Shown: positions 17,105-26,089, counted from the first letter of the stretch. The stretch is DNA of 64,000 bases from Cohnella zeiphila (GCF_014212055.1 NZ_JACJVO010000028.1:1-64000), one strand, 5' to 3'. Notes: generated by a model from the letters alone, not told the origin. Numbers and translations are program-made.

Positions 17105-19768
17105 ATGAACGTGCCGTCCGTAAGGAAAGGTTCATTCATCCTTTTTCTCGCCGCGCTCCTGTTCGCTTGCGCGGTCCCGGCGGCGAAGGTATCGTACGCC
17201 TCGGTTCCGACGGGCTGGAACTACCAGGACATCGGAAGTCCGGGTCTGGCGGGGAGTTCGTCTTTCTCCGGCGGAACCTTCACGGTAAGCGGCTCCGGGT
17301 GGGATATCTGGGGCGCTTCCGACCAATTCCAGTTTGCGTATTATCCGCTTAACGGAGACGGAACGATCGTGGCCAGAGTCGTCTCGCAGCAAAATACGGA
17401 CGGCTGGGCGAAAGCCGGCGTCATGATTCGCGAATCGCTCGGCGCCGATGCCAAGTTCGTCGCCGCCGAAGCGACGCCGTCCAACGGAGTGCACGCGCAA
17501 TACCGGACGGCGACGGGAGGCAACGGTTCCGATGCGGCCGGACCCGCTTCGGCGGCGCCGGTCTGGCTCAAGCTCGTTCGCGCCGGCAGTTCGTTCTCGG
17601 CCTATTCTTCGAGCGACGGCGTCAATTGGGGAACCGCATTCGCCACGGTCACCGTATCGATGGCCAGCAGCGTGTATGCCGGCTTGGCCGTCACGTCCCA
17701 TAACGGCAGCTCCTTGTCGCAAGCGACGTTTACCGACGTATCGAACGCAAGCGGGGGCAGCGGCGGCGGTTCGGCTCTTCCGCGGACAATGGGCATTAAC
17801 ATCGAAAATCCAGGCGATTCCAGCAATTTGAAGATTTTTGCCAATGCCTACAAGACCACTCGGATCGGCAGTCCGAATAACCCGACGGACGGCAGTTATC
17901 CGATCGATTCGGCCGGCAATCCGACCGGAGATTTCGGTTTGTTCATGTGGGACGCCGGCGGATTCATCAACGACACGCAAGGCACGTATGCGATACAGTT
18001 CACCGGCTCCGCCGATGTCTCGGTTCTTATGGGCGATGCGACGATGACGACGCCCGTCGCTTACAACTCCGCAACGAATACGAGCACGGGGAGCATGACG
18101 GTAAATACGAACAGCACGGTGGAGCTTCGCTTCGTCAATACGAAGCGGACGGCCGGCAGCCCGGCCGGTTCCGGCGTTGCGAACGTCAAGATCATGAGAC
18201 CCGTCTCTCCGGGATCGACCACCTCCTATTCGACTTCAACCGTGTTCACGACGCCGTTTAAAGACATCATTACGAACGATTTCCATGCGAAGGCGATTCG
18301 CTATATGGACTTCACGGCCACGAACGGCAAGACGGCCGAAGCGAATTGGTCCGATCGGGTCGTTCCGGCCAACGTTCAGTCGCTGCCCGGCGGAACGGGC
18401 TACGGCTGGCAGGGCAAGGGCGGCTCCTGGGAGTACGCGGTCATGCTCGCGAACGAGACGAATACGGACATGTGGATCGACATTCCCGTTGCCGCGACGG
18501 ACGATTACTTGACGAAATTGGCGCAGCTCATCAAATACGGCTCGGACGGCACGAATCCGTATACGAGCCCGCAAGCGAATCCGGTCTATCCGCCGCTGAA
18601 CGCCAACCTGAACGTCTACGTCGAATACGCCAACGAACTGTGGAATTTCGCCGGCGCTTTCGGCCAATCCGGTTGGAACCTGGACCGTGCGGTAGCCGAA
18701 GTGAATGCGGGAGGATCCAGCTTGAATTACGACGGCGAGACGAACCAATGGACTTGGGGCTGGAGAAGGCAAGCGCGACGGACGGTGGAGATCAGCAACG
18801 CCTTCCGCTCGGTTTTCGGCGACGGCGCGATGATGACGCGCATTCGTCCCGTGCTGGAATGGCAACAGGGCAACGGACAGAATACGGCCGGCATTATGCT
18901 GAACTTCATCGATAATTGGTTCGGCAACCGCGACGGCAACCACGTCTCCGGCCCGCATCCGGTCAACTACTATATTTGGGGCGGAAGCGGATCGGCTTAC
19001 TATAATCCGGACAACTCCAGCGATTCGCTCTCGCTATCGAACATCTGGACCTCCCAGACATACAGCACGCCCAATTGGGCCGGTCCGCAGTCGACCGACG
19101 CGTCGTACGCCGCCGCTTTCGGACTGAAACGAACGGCATACGAGGGAGGCCCGTCCATGGACAACACCGGGCATAGCGAAGCGGTCAAAGAAAGCGCGTG
19201 GAACGACTCCCGGATGGCGTCGAACGTCGTAAGCCATCAGCAGTTTTGGGAGCAGTACGGAGGCGACGTGCTGATGTATTTCACGTTTACCGGCTCCAAC
19301 CATTCGGGCTATTATCAATGGGAATTCGTCAAGGACATGAACAATCCGGTCACAACGTCTCCAAAATTGCAAGGAATCGGCACGTTGAACGGCGGGAGCA
19401 AAGAAAGCGCGACGATCGGCGCTGCTGTCGGAACCTCCGTGGATGGTAATGCCTGGAGCGCGATCAATCGCGGTTGGGGAACTCCCGGAACCGGATCACT
19501 TTTCATGAACGGTACCGATCTGAGATGGGCGAGCTACAACTATCATTCGGGAACTTCCGGTACGCATTCGGCGGTCGTTGCTTATTCGGCGTCCGCGGCG
19601 GCGGTAGCCACGGTATTTATTGACGGCAAAGAAGCGGGGACGATCTCGGCCGGCGCGGGCAGTTCGACTTTCACCTCGCCTGGAATCTCGCTGGATGCGG
19701 GCCTTCACTCCGTCCGCGTTGCCATCAAGTCCGGCTCGCTCACCGTAAACAGCGTTCAACTTCAATAA
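17105..19768 (+). CDS. Large secreted probable glycoside hydrolase of unassigned family
   Basis: An 887-residue protein whose ATG follows AAAGGAGG. Signal peptide about 1-35; a DUF1349-like concanavalin-type beta-sandwich (about 36-215, with GWAKAGVMIRES); a short Gly/Ser linker; a central region about 225-790; and a C-terminal beta-sandwich (about 790-887) of carbohydrate-binding type. The central region contains YVEYANELWN, with E511 placed like the acid/base Glu after an Asn in clan GH-A enzymes, and TAYEGGPSMD, with E680 placed like a strand-7 nucleophile. I do not recognise a numbered GH family. It diverges from an AraC regulator and lies next to a sugar importer, which supports a role in polysaccharide breakdown. 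No anchor or dockerin is visible, so it should be released. Confidence 0.8.
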   Translation: MNVPSVRKGSFILFLAALLFACAVPAAKVSYASVPTGWNYQDIGSPGLAGSSSFSGGTFTVSGSGWDIWGASDQFQFAYYPLNGDGTIVARVVSQQNTDGWAKAGVMIRESLGADAKFVAAEATPSNGVHAQYRTATGGNGSDAAGPASAAPVWLKLVRAGSSFSAYSSSDGVNWGTAFATVTVSMASSVYAGLAVTSHNGSSLSQATFTDVSNASGGSGGGSALPRTMGINIENPGDSSNLKIFANAYKTTRIGSPNNPTDGSYPIDSAGNPTGDFGLFMWDAGGFINDTQGTYAIQFTGSADVSVLMGDATMTTPVAYNSATNTSTGSMTVNTNSTVELRFVNTKRTAGSPAGSGVANVKIMRPVSPGSTTSYSTSTVFTTPFKDIITNDFHAKAIRYMDFTATNGKTAEANWSDRVVPANVQSLPGGTGYGWQGKGGSWEYAVMLANETNTDMWIDIPVAATDDYLTKLAQLIKYGSDGTNPYTSPQANPVYPPLNANLNVYVEYANELWNFAGAFGQSGWNLDRAVAEVNAGGSSLNYDGETNQWTWGWRRQARRTVEISNAFRSVFGDGAMMTRIRPVLEWQQGNGQNTAGIMLNFIDNWFGNRDGNHVSGPHPVNYYIWGGSGSAYYNPDNSSDSLSLSNIWTSQTYSTPNWAGPQSTDASYAAAFGLKRTAYEGGPSMDNTGHSEAVKESAWNDSRMASNVVSHQQFWEQYGGDVLMYFTFTGSNHSGYYQWEFVKDMNNPVTTSPKLQGIGTLNGGSKESATIGAAVGTSVDGNAWSAINRGWGTPGTGSLFMNGTDLRWASYNYHSGTSGTHSAVVAYSASAAAVATVFIDGKEAGTISAGAGSSTFTSPGISLDAGLHSVRVAIKSGSLTVNSVQLQ

Positions 19769-19836
19769 CCCGCGGAGCCTTGCCCACAGCATACCGCGAA
19801 ACCTGGCATTCGAGAGAGCGAATTTCGTTCGTTTGA

Positions 19837-20223
19837 TTGGCGAAAACGGTCTTTGACCGCAGCCGGCCGCCGCATCTTGATGCGGCGGCCGGCTTGATCG
19901 CCGAGATGCGGCGGCTGCTGTCGGGAATATTGGCCGATTCCTCCCGCCATGTCAGCCTGGAACAACTTGGCGAGCTCTTTCACATGCATCCGACCTATAT
20001 CAGCAACCGATTCAAAAAGACGTTCGACATCACGTCGATTCAGCTGCAAAAACGGTTGGCGCTAGACAAGGCGAAGAAGCTTCTCAAAGCCGGCAGCCGC
20101 ACCGTCGGGGAAGTCGGGGGGCTGGTCGGATATAAGGATCTCGACGATTTTTCGCGTTTTTTCAAAAAACAAACGGGCTGTCGCCTCAGCATTACCGGAA
20201 CCGTTACGCAAGTGATGCTGTGA
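19837..20223 (+). pseudogene. Remnant of an AraC family regulator (HTH domain only)
   Basis: The frame gives 128 codons from a TTG directly after an in-frame stop. From about residue 28 it matches the AraC double helix-turn-helix: VSLEQLGELFHMHPTYISNRFKKTF and VGGLVGYKDLDDFSRFFKKQTG. The expected PSEYR-type ending is replaced by an unrelated tail, and the whole N-terminal sensing part (receiver or cupin) is missing. No ribosome binding site is seen. Read as the 3' end of a deleted regulator, probably a YesN-type one. Expression as a small DNA-binding protein is unlikely but not excluded. Confidence 0.7.
19861..19894. repeat. Perfect 16-bp GC-rich inverted repeat
   Basis: Arms 19861-19876 and 19879-19894 are exact reverse complements with a 2-bp spacer. 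It lies downstream of the secreted enzyme and inside the start of the AraC remnant. It looks like a terminator stem, but no T run follows on either strand. Confidence 0.6.
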
Positions 20224-20313
20224 AAAGATAAGCGAATGCGGGGTTTCGACCGAGCGAAATTCGAGCGGAACCTGACCGACAAAACGCTGAGCGCGGATTC
20301 CGATCATGATCAT

Positions 20314-20370
20314 GTTCCGTTCCTGCAGCGGTTCTTTATTTCCGGCATCATGCCCTGATCCGTCAAAGAA
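20314..20370 (+). pseudogene. Remnant of an LplC-type permease C-terminus
   Basis: One frame reads PFLQRFFISGIMP, then a TGA stop, then SVKE. This matches the C-terminal ending of LplC/YtcP permeases, including the intact copy at 15106-15993 (PFLQRFFIHGITLGSVKE), with a stop where Gly is expected. Nothing upstream continues the permease, so only about 19 codons survive. Together with the AraC remnant it marks a deleted second transporter cluster. Confidence 0.65.
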
Positions 20371-20390
20371 TCTTCCCCGTGCGTATTTTC

Positions 20391-21518
20391 CTATCGGAAC
20401 CGTCCGTTAGGGTTGCCGGCCGACATGCCCTCGTTCCGCGAGGAAACGTCCCGAAGCTTGGCCACCGCATAGTATAACGCGGGAACCAGCTGTACGCCAA
20501 GGATGAAGACGACCATTCCGGTAGAGAAGAGGAATTGCTGGAATTCGGAAGGATGGCGCAGGAATTGCATGGAAAACGTGTAGATGGCCGTCGCGAGCAA
20601 GATGACGATGGAACGGCGATTCCGGTAGCCGATCAGGGACGAGAGCAGCTTCGACGCCACGAACAGCAGAAGCGACGTCTTGATCAGAAGCGAAGCCGAC
20701 CAGATACCGATCAGGAACGGGTCCAAATTCTCGACGATATCGCCGACCGAGACGAAGCGGATTACGTCGACGATCGGGAACCGGAGATGCGAGGCGAACG
20801 CCGGGCCGAACAGCAGCAGGGTGATCAGCCAGTAAAGAAAGATAACCGCAAACGAGAAAATCTGAGCGATGAAAAAAGAGCGGATCAAAGACGGCGCTTC
20901 TTTGAAGTAGTGGGCGAAGAGCAGATAAACGGTAATTTCGCCGAACCAGCCTTCGACGAACAATGTGGATTTGGCGGTAAACCACGGATTCCAGTGGGTG
21001 ACCATCGCGAGGCACATATTCATGTTCAAGTCATGGAAAATGAAAGGGAGGATGAGCAAGGTCGCGCCGAAGATAATCGGGAACAAGCCGTCCGCCAAAT
21101 AGACGACCGATCGGAAAGGCGATTGGGCGACCAGGCAGATGCAGATCAGAAGCATGGCGAGCATGACGCTGTCCGGCGTATCCGGCAAGTAGACGGAGAC
21201 GAATAAGTCGGTATAATTGGCGATGTTTAACGTGCACATCGTCATGCAGTGAAGCAGCAGAACGACCTGAACGGCCTTATGCGGGACAGAGCCGAGAATG
21301 AGCTTCCCGTAGCGGGTCCACGGAACGCCCGGAAATGCGGCCGACAGCCGGACGGCGAACCAGCACAGACCGACGCTGATTCCTACCGATAGGACGAGGC
21401 CCATCCAGCCTTGATATTTGCCGAGCCGGATGAGCGGGTTCATCATGAACGCGAGCGGGGCCGCGATCTGATAGATAATCATAAGGCGAATAAGCTGACC
21501 GCTTGAATGTTTGTCCAT
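20391..21518 (-). CDS. Spore germination receptor B subunit (GerAB family permease)
   Basis: A 375-residue polytopic membrane protein with about ten hydrophobic segments in the GerAB/APC-transporter arrangement. The start has AAGGAG five bases upstream. GerAB proteins sit in the spore inner membrane and hold the germinant-binding pocket (amino acids or sugars), acting with the A and C subunits. It is the last gene of a minus-strand operon gerAA, gerAC, small membrane protein, gerAB. The family is clear; the germinant cannot be predicted. Confidence 0.92.
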   Translation of the reverse strand: MDKHSSGQLIRLMIIYQIAAPLAFMMNPLIRLGKYQGWMGLVLSVGISVGLCWFAVRLSAAFPGVPWTRYGKLILGSVPHKAVQVVLLLHCMTMCTLNIANYTDLFVSVYLPDTPDSVMLAMLLICICLVAQSPFRSVVYLADGLFPIIFGATLLILPFIFHDLNMNMCLAMVTHWNPWFTAKSTLFVEGWFGEITVYLLFAHYFKEAPSLIRSFFIAQIFSFAVIFLYWLITLLLFGPAFASHLRFPIVDVIRFVSVGDIVENLDPFLIGIWSASLLIKTSLLLFVASKLLSSLIGYRNRRSIVILLATAIYTFSMQFLRHPSEFQQFLFSTGMVVFILGVQLVPALYYAVAKLRDVSSRNEGMSAGNPNGRFR

Positions 21519-21593
21519 AACGGCTCCTTAAACGGAGAATCCGGCGCGATTTTCGGAAAGGCTTCGTTCTAGACGCTGTGAACGGCCGGCCCT

Positions 21594-21806
21594 TTAATGC
21601 GAGAATAGGCCGCCGACCGTATGCTTCAGCCAGACGAACGGGTAATACAGGAACGGCAGCCAGTCGTACCGCATCAGCACCCATTCGTAAATTGCGACGC
21701 CCGCCGCCACAAAGATGAACGGCGCTCTGCCGGACCGCCGCTCCTGCCGGGACCGGCCGATCCATTCGCTGGCCGCAATGGCGGCCAATCCTAGCAAGAG
21801 GATCAC
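21594..21806 (-). CDS. Small two-helix membrane protein in the germination operon (possible D subunit)
   Basis: A 70-residue protein starting at a GTG with GGAGGCGGAG just upstream, 17 bp after the gerAC stop, so it is almost certainly translated. It has two hydrophobic stretches (about 1-15 and 28-44) and an aromatic-rich C-terminus (WLPFLYYPFVWL). Some ger operons are known to carry a D gene for a protein of about 70-80 residues with two membrane helices that modulates receptor activity. Size, topology and position fit; sequence similarity could not be tested. Confidence 0.75.
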   Translation of the reverse strand: MILLLGLAAIAASEWIGRSRQERRSGRAPFIFVAAGVAIYEWVLMRYDWLPFLYYPFVWLKHTVGGLFSH

Positions 21807-21822
21807 GAGGCTCCGCCTCCGC

Positions 21823-23007
21823 TTATTTGTCTTCGAACAACGGTTTCGTCTCGTCGTTGTACTTCATGATTTGAATGTTCGCCGCGATCTCGAACCGGAT
21901 ATCGTCCCGATAGGCGTCCGGCCAACGGCCTTCGAGACGGTTCCAAATCCGCGGATAGCGCCATTCCAGCCTGGAACCCGTCTGCAGGACATCCGCCCGG
22001 ACCGATTGCGACTTGCGAAGCGCCGATCGAAGATCGGACTCGACTTCTTCCGCGAGCCTTCTCTCCAACAAGTGATAGTCGGACGGCATGTCCAGTTCCT
22101 GCGTGCCGTTGACCTCATCCAGGCTGGCTTTCGCGCTTAGGCTGACGCGCATGACGACGTCGCCGCCGCGGACGAACGGCCGGATTCTCGATTTCAGGTG
22201 CCGCAAGGTGACGGCTACGTTTCCTTTCTCGCCTGACGACACGACGTAGCTCGGCGATTGAAGCGAACCTTTCACCCAGGCAATCGCCATCGCTTCCCGC
22301 CGGTTCAGCTCCCCGACGAGCCGGTGGCCTTGAAAAAGCGCGGCGCCGTCCGTGCCGATCCAGGTGCTCATGCGGTTGTTCTCGCTTACCATCGGGGCTT
22401 GCCCGACGGTAAGCATGGTGGCGACCGAGCCTTGCTTGGCCGTCGCGGCGACGAGGACATCCTTGAACCGGGTATTGAACAAAGTGTGCCGGTTGGCGAA
22501 CTCCCGCAACACTTCGGAAGGAACCTGCTCGAAGACGGGCGTCAGCTTGATGATATCCTTGGCTTCGCCGGGAGCGACGAACACGAAGCACTTGAGCGGG
22601 AAACTGGGAAATCGGGTTCCCCATTCGAGCAGCTCCCGAATGCCGCTCTCCGCGTATTTCCGCCCGACGACGACAACCCTCGTCTGTCCGAAGGTCATTT
22701 TGCGGGACAAGTCGGTTTGAATCCTCTTGAACGCTTCCTGCAGCGTCTGCGCGGACTTGGTCACCGCAGCGAACGGCTGCCCCTTGGAGGCGGCGTTCTG
22801 GGTCGGTCCTCCCGTCACTCCCAGCCTGTTGGGAAGAGGCGCCAGAACGGTCATCTCGACGCCGCCCGCTCCGTCCGCATCGATGAAGACGCCCGTAATA
22901 AAGCTCCGGTTGTTGATCTCCATTTTCGACCAGCATCCGGACAAGAGCGGCAGCATCGCGACAATCAGCAAAGCGAAGCCTGTCCTGCGCAGCCGATCAC
23001 GGATCAT
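21823..23007 (-). CDS. Spore germination receptor C subunit (Ger(x)C lipoprotein)
   Basis: A 394-residue lipoprotein with lipobox LLSGC followed by WSKMEINNRSF, close to the WDxxEI start typical of Ger(x)C proteins. It lies on the outer face of the spore inner membrane and is needed for GerA-type receptor function. The start overlaps the end of gerAA by 11 bp, showing translational coupling. Later conserved family segments such as TFGQTRVVVVGRKYAESGI are visible, and length is normal. Confidence 0.95.
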   Translation of the reverse strand: MIRDRLRRTGFALLIVAMLPLLSGCWSKMEINNRSFITGVFIDADGAGGVEMTVLAPLPNRLGVTGGPTQNAASKGQPFAAVTKSAQTLQEAFKRIQTDLSRKMTFGQTRVVVVGRKYAESGIRELLEWGTRFPSFPLKCFVFVAPGEAKDIIKLTPVFEQVPSEVLREFANRHTLFNTRFKDVLVAATAKQGSVATMLTVGQAPMVSENNRMSTWIGTDGAALFQGHRLVGELNRREAMAIAWVKGSLQSPSYVVSSGEKGNVAVTLRHLKSRIRPFVRGGDVVMRVSLSAKASLDEVNGTQELDMPSDYHLLERRLAEEVESDLRSALRKSQSVRADVLQTGSRLEWRYPRIWNRLEGRWPDAYRDDIRFEIAANIQIMKYNDETKPLFEDK

Positions 23008-24529
23008 CGGAAACCTCTTGCCTTCGCTTTGCTTCGCTCCCGTACGAGTCCGGCCGGCGGTTCATGAGCGACCAGCGGGTGCGGATCAGCACGTCCTTCC
23101 AGTCCTTGAGCACGAAAGGTGCGATCGGATGCATGAACGGAACGCCGAACGACTTCAGCATCGTCATGTGCCAGAACATGACGAACAGGCCGAGGATGAT
23201 GCCGAACAGGCCGAAAGTTCCGCCCAGCAGGAGCAGCGGGAAGCGGAGCAGCCGGAACGCCAGCCCCAGCTCGAAGTGGGGAATGACGAACGAAGCGATC
23301 CCGGTGATGGAGACGACAATGACCGTCGGCGCCGAGACGATGCCCGCCTGGACCGTCGCCTGACCGATGACGATCGCCCCGATGATCGATACCGTCTGAC
23401 CGAGCGGCCGCGGAATGCGGATGCCGGCCTCGCGCAGCGCCTCGAACGTCATCTCCATGATCAGCACCTCCACCATCAGAGGAAACGGAACGTTCTCCCG
23501 GGCGGCGCTGATCGTTACGAGCAGGGTGGCGGGGATCATCTCCGGGTGGAACGTCGTGATCGCCAGATAGAAGGAAGGGACCAGGAACGAAGCGATGGCG
23601 AAGAAGTACCGGACCCAGCGAATCCATGTGGCGGAAATATAGTTCTGGAAATAGTCTTCCGGAGATTGCATCTGGCTGAAAAACGTGACCGGCGCGAGAA
23701 GCGCTTGGGGCGTTCCGTCGACCATGATGCCGATTCGTCCTTCCAGGATCGAAGCCGCCAGCGTGTCCGGCCGTTCGGTGTACTGGATGGTCGGAAAAGG
23801 GGAGAAAGGCTGCCCGTTCATCAGCTCGGCAATATAGCTGACGCCGATCACGCTGTCCGTCCGGATCGAATCAAGCTCCCTCATGACAGTGTCCAGCACT
23901 TCCGTGTCGACAAGCCTATGGATGTACACGACATAAATGGACGTTTGCGTATATTCCCCGATTTCGAACTTCAGCGTTTTGAAGTCGGGATGCTTGAGCT
24001 TGTGCCGGATGAGGGATAAATTCGTCTGAATGTTCTCGACGAACGCTTCTTGGGGACCGATGATCACCATTTCGTTCGTCGCTTCGGGAACGGAGCGTCC
24101 CTTGTAGCTGGTGATCGGGAACAGGAACGCCGGCCACCGGTCGTCGACGACGAGGGCGGCGTTGCCGTCCAGCACGAGCCGTACCGCTTCCTCCGGACCG
24201 GAAGCCGCCGTCGCCTGGATCGGAATGACGGCTCCGTCGGCGATGCGGCGGATCAGTTCTCTTTCCCCGTCGCGGAGACAATCCTCGAGCAGCGGCCGAA
24301 CGATGAAGTCTTGAATCCGCTTCGTGTCCGTAATCGACTCGATGAAGATCAGATGGCAGACGACGCCCGATTCCAGCGCGATTCGCTGCACGTTGACGTC
24401 ATCGCACGAGTGAAGCCGCTGCCGGATTTGCTCCACGGGGGATCCGGACGGTTTCGACGGCGGACCGCCGCGGCCGCCGGAGTGCGCCGAACCGCGCGAC
24501 GGTTTGGGATGAAACCATTTTTTGAACAT
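22997..24529 (-). CDS. Spore germination receptor A subunit (GerAA family)
   Basis: A 510-residue protein beginning MFKKWFHPKP. The frame stays open for 277 codons upstream, but AGAGGGGGG just before this ATG marks the real start. A hydrophilic N-terminal region (about 1-280, with YKGRSVPEATNE and FVENIQTNLSLIRHKLK) precedes a membrane region of about five helices containing the family motif PRPLGQTVSIIGAIVIGQA. It is the first gene of the operon and forms the receptor with the B and C subunits. The N-terminus carries an unusual Gly/Ser/Pro-rich basic leader. Confidence 0.95.
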   Translation of the reverse strand: MFKKWFHPKPSRGSAHSGGRGGPPSKPSGSPVEQIRQRLHSCDDVNVQRIALESGVVCHLIFIESITDTKRIQDFIVRPLLEDCLRDGERELIRRIADGAVIPIQATAASGPEEAVRLVLDGNAALVVDDRWPAFLFPITSYKGRSVPEATNEMVIIGPQEAFVENIQTNLSLIRHKLKHPDFKTLKFEIGEYTQTSIYVVYIHRLVDTEVLDTVMRELDSIRTDSVIGVSYIAELMNGQPFSPFPTIQYTERPDTLAASILEGRIGIMVDGTPQALLAPVTFFSQMQSPEDYFQNYISATWIRWVRYFFAIASFLVPSFYLAITTFHPEMIPATLLVTISAARENVPFPLMVEVLIMEMTFEALREAGIRIPRPLGQTVSIIGAIVIGQATVQAGIVSAPTVIVVSITGIASFVIPHFELGLAFRLLRFPLLLLGGTFGLFGIILGLFVMFWHMTMLKSFGVPFMHPIAPFVLKDWKDVLIRTRWSLMNRRPDSYGSEAKRRQEVSDDP

Positions 24530-24559
24530 GCGGCGCCCCCCTCTGAGAACGGATGACGC

Positions 24560-24589
24560 TATTGTGCCCAACCGTTCACTCGATATCCA
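24560..24589 (-). promoter_or_regulatory. Candidate forespore (sigma-G type) promoter of the germination operon
   Basis: On the minus strand TGGATA (-35, 24589-24584) is separated by 17 bp from CACAATA (-10, 24566-24560). The sigma-G pattern is TGNATA and CATACTA, so matches are 6/6 to the degenerate -35 and 5/7 at the -10. It ends 31 bp before the gerAA start. Forespore expression is usual for ger operons. Confidence 0.45.
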
Positions 24590-24739
24590 GCGATTGGCAT
24601 TGCAGAGGGGAGGGCTCCAACCTTCGTCCTGACGGCCCGATACCGCGGACATTGCGGGCGCCCGGCCGCAAAATCGAATGTTGCCGCTTTCGTAGTCGGT
24701 GCCGCTAATGGTATGATGGATGAAAGGATGGTGCCATAC

Positions 24740-25384
24740 ATGACGACGACGCAAGAAAACGAGACGAACCGCGAGAACGATCAAAAATTGCTGGAATTGG
24801 TCCGACAGATCTATCAACATAGCCTTCAACTGCTGAACGCCGTATTCGAAGAAGAGGAAGTGGACGGCCAGGTCGCCAATCACGAAGTGTACGGGCCCCT
24901 GTTCACGTTCCGGGTGAAGAACAAGGAAGGAGAAGGGTACGCCTGCGGATTCTTCCTGCGCGAATTGCTGCAAGGCTTCCAGCAGAACAAAAATCCGGCG
25001 CTGTGGCTGTCCTCCTTCTTCGTCGATCTGATGAAGACGCCGGGAGGGGCGCTGCTGCCCAAGCCGCCCCAATCCGAGGACGAAGCCAAAGCGATCATGG
25101 ACGGCAAGGTGATCCCGCACTGTATCTCGGCGGTCAAGGAAGAGTTCGCGCCGGAGGAAGTGTACGCGGGCCTGGATTTGCACCAGGAGCACGGCCCCGT
25201 GCTGGAAGCCGGGTTCCCGAAGTACAAGGACGGGAACAATGTCTGCGCGATGCCGCTGCACCTGCTGCTGGCCCACTATCTTCTGAACCGGGACCCGGCG
25301 GATCTGTTGATCCAAGGGCTGTATCGCATTCTCGACGAGCAGAACGGCAAGAGCGGGCAAGAAGCATCGCAGCCGGAAGGTTGA
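24740..25384 (+). CDS. Conserved-looking soluble protein of unknown function
   Basis: 214 residues from the ATG at 24740, which has AAAGGA eleven bases upstream; in-frame ATGs at 24713, 24716 and 24728 are also possible. The protein is acidic, without signal peptide or membrane helix, and appears all-alpha with alternating charged helices. I recognise no family or catalytic motif. It diverges from the gerAA operon and is followed 22 bp later by a TetR regulator, so the two may share a transcript. A TATGAT -10-like element lies at 24712-24717. No function is assigned. Confidence 0.75.
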   Translation: MTTTQENETNRENDQKLLELVRQIYQHSLQLLNAVFEEEEVDGQVANHEVYGPLFTFRVKNKEGEGYACGFFLRELLQGFQQNKNPALWLSSFFVDLMKTPGGALLPKPPQSEDEAKAIMDGKVIPHCISAVKEEFAPEEVYAGLDLHQEHGPVLEAGFPKYKDGNNVCAMPLHLLLAHYLLNRDPADLLIQGLYRILDEQNGKSGQEASQPEG

Positions 25385-25406
25385 TTCATTGCTGGGGGAT
25401 GGGCGA

Positions 25407-26027
25407 ATGACCGATCACGATGACAAGGAGCTCTCGACCAAAGAGATTATCTTGAACACCGCGTTGCGGATCATTCAGCAGGAAGGTCTGGAGAGCGTGA
25501 CGCTGCGCAAAATCGCTTCTTCGGCAAACGTTAATTTGGCTTTGGTCAATTATTATTTCGGCTCGAAGGACAATTTGATCAGCGAAGCGCTGAAATTGAT
25601 GTTCGACTCGAAGGTGCTCGCGCTGGACATCCTGGACGACCGCTCCGTGGATCCGATCACCCGTTATCGCCGATACATGCTGCATTGCGCCAAAATGCTG
25701 CAGGAGCAGCCCGACCTTCTTCGGCAGATGCTCGGCAACGGCAATATCAAGTTCGATACGGCCCATGAATACGTCGGCTATCTCAAAAAGCTCGGGGCGA
25801 GCAAGATCATTTCGGTTCTTCGCGAAATTACCGGGGAGGAAGATTCGGAAGTGCTGGCGTCGATGATGATGCAGATCCACGCCGCCTGTTTTTTTCCGAC
25901 CTTCCTGATGAGACATCGCAAGTTCATTTTCGGAGAGCAGCAATCGCTGCCGATCGAACGACAGATCGACCTGCTGTTCGACCATTATTTCAGCCGCTAT
26001 AAGCAATCGCCGACGCAGGACCGCTGA
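25407..26027 (+). CDS. TetR family transcriptional repressor
   Basis: About 206 residues. The N-terminal helix-turn-helix is classic: ILNTALRIIQQEGLESVTLRKIASSANVNLALVNYYFGSKDNL. The variable C-terminal helical domain would bind ligand and form the dimer. The ATG at 25407 is preferred over an upstream TTG. It lies directly upstream of an EmrB-type exporter whose promoter carries a strong palindrome, the usual arrangement for a drug-responsive repressor and its pump. Confidence 0.93.
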   Translation: MTDHDDKELSTKEIILNTALRIIQQEGLESVTLRKIASSANVNLALVNYYFGSKDNLISEALKLMFDSKVLALDILDDRSVDPITRYRRYMLHCAKMLQEQPDLLRQMLGNGNIKFDTAHEYVGYLKKLGASKIISVLREITGEEDSEVLASMMMQIHAACFFPTFLMRHRKFIFGEQQSLPIERQIDLLFDHYFSRYKQSPTQDR

Positions 26028-26056
26028 CGGTCGCCCTTTCCCTCGAAAAATGGGCG

Positions 26057-26085
26057 TTGACAGGACAGCGGTCCTGTTTTATTCT
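26057..26085 (+). promoter_or_regulatory. Sigma-A promoter of the exporter gene, with palindrome in the spacer
   Basis: TTGACA (26057-26062) and TATTCT (26080-26085) are exactly 17 bp apart. A perfect 7-bp inverted repeat, ACAGGAC (26060-26066) and GTCCTGT (26071-26077), spans the spacer. Confidence 0.75.
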
Positions 26086-26089
26086 TTCG

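Noticed and set aside
24530-25360. An extended 787-residue germination A subunit
   Set aside because: The extra 277 codons are antisense to the gene at 24740, while the ATG at 24529 has a good ribosome binding site and gives the normal length.
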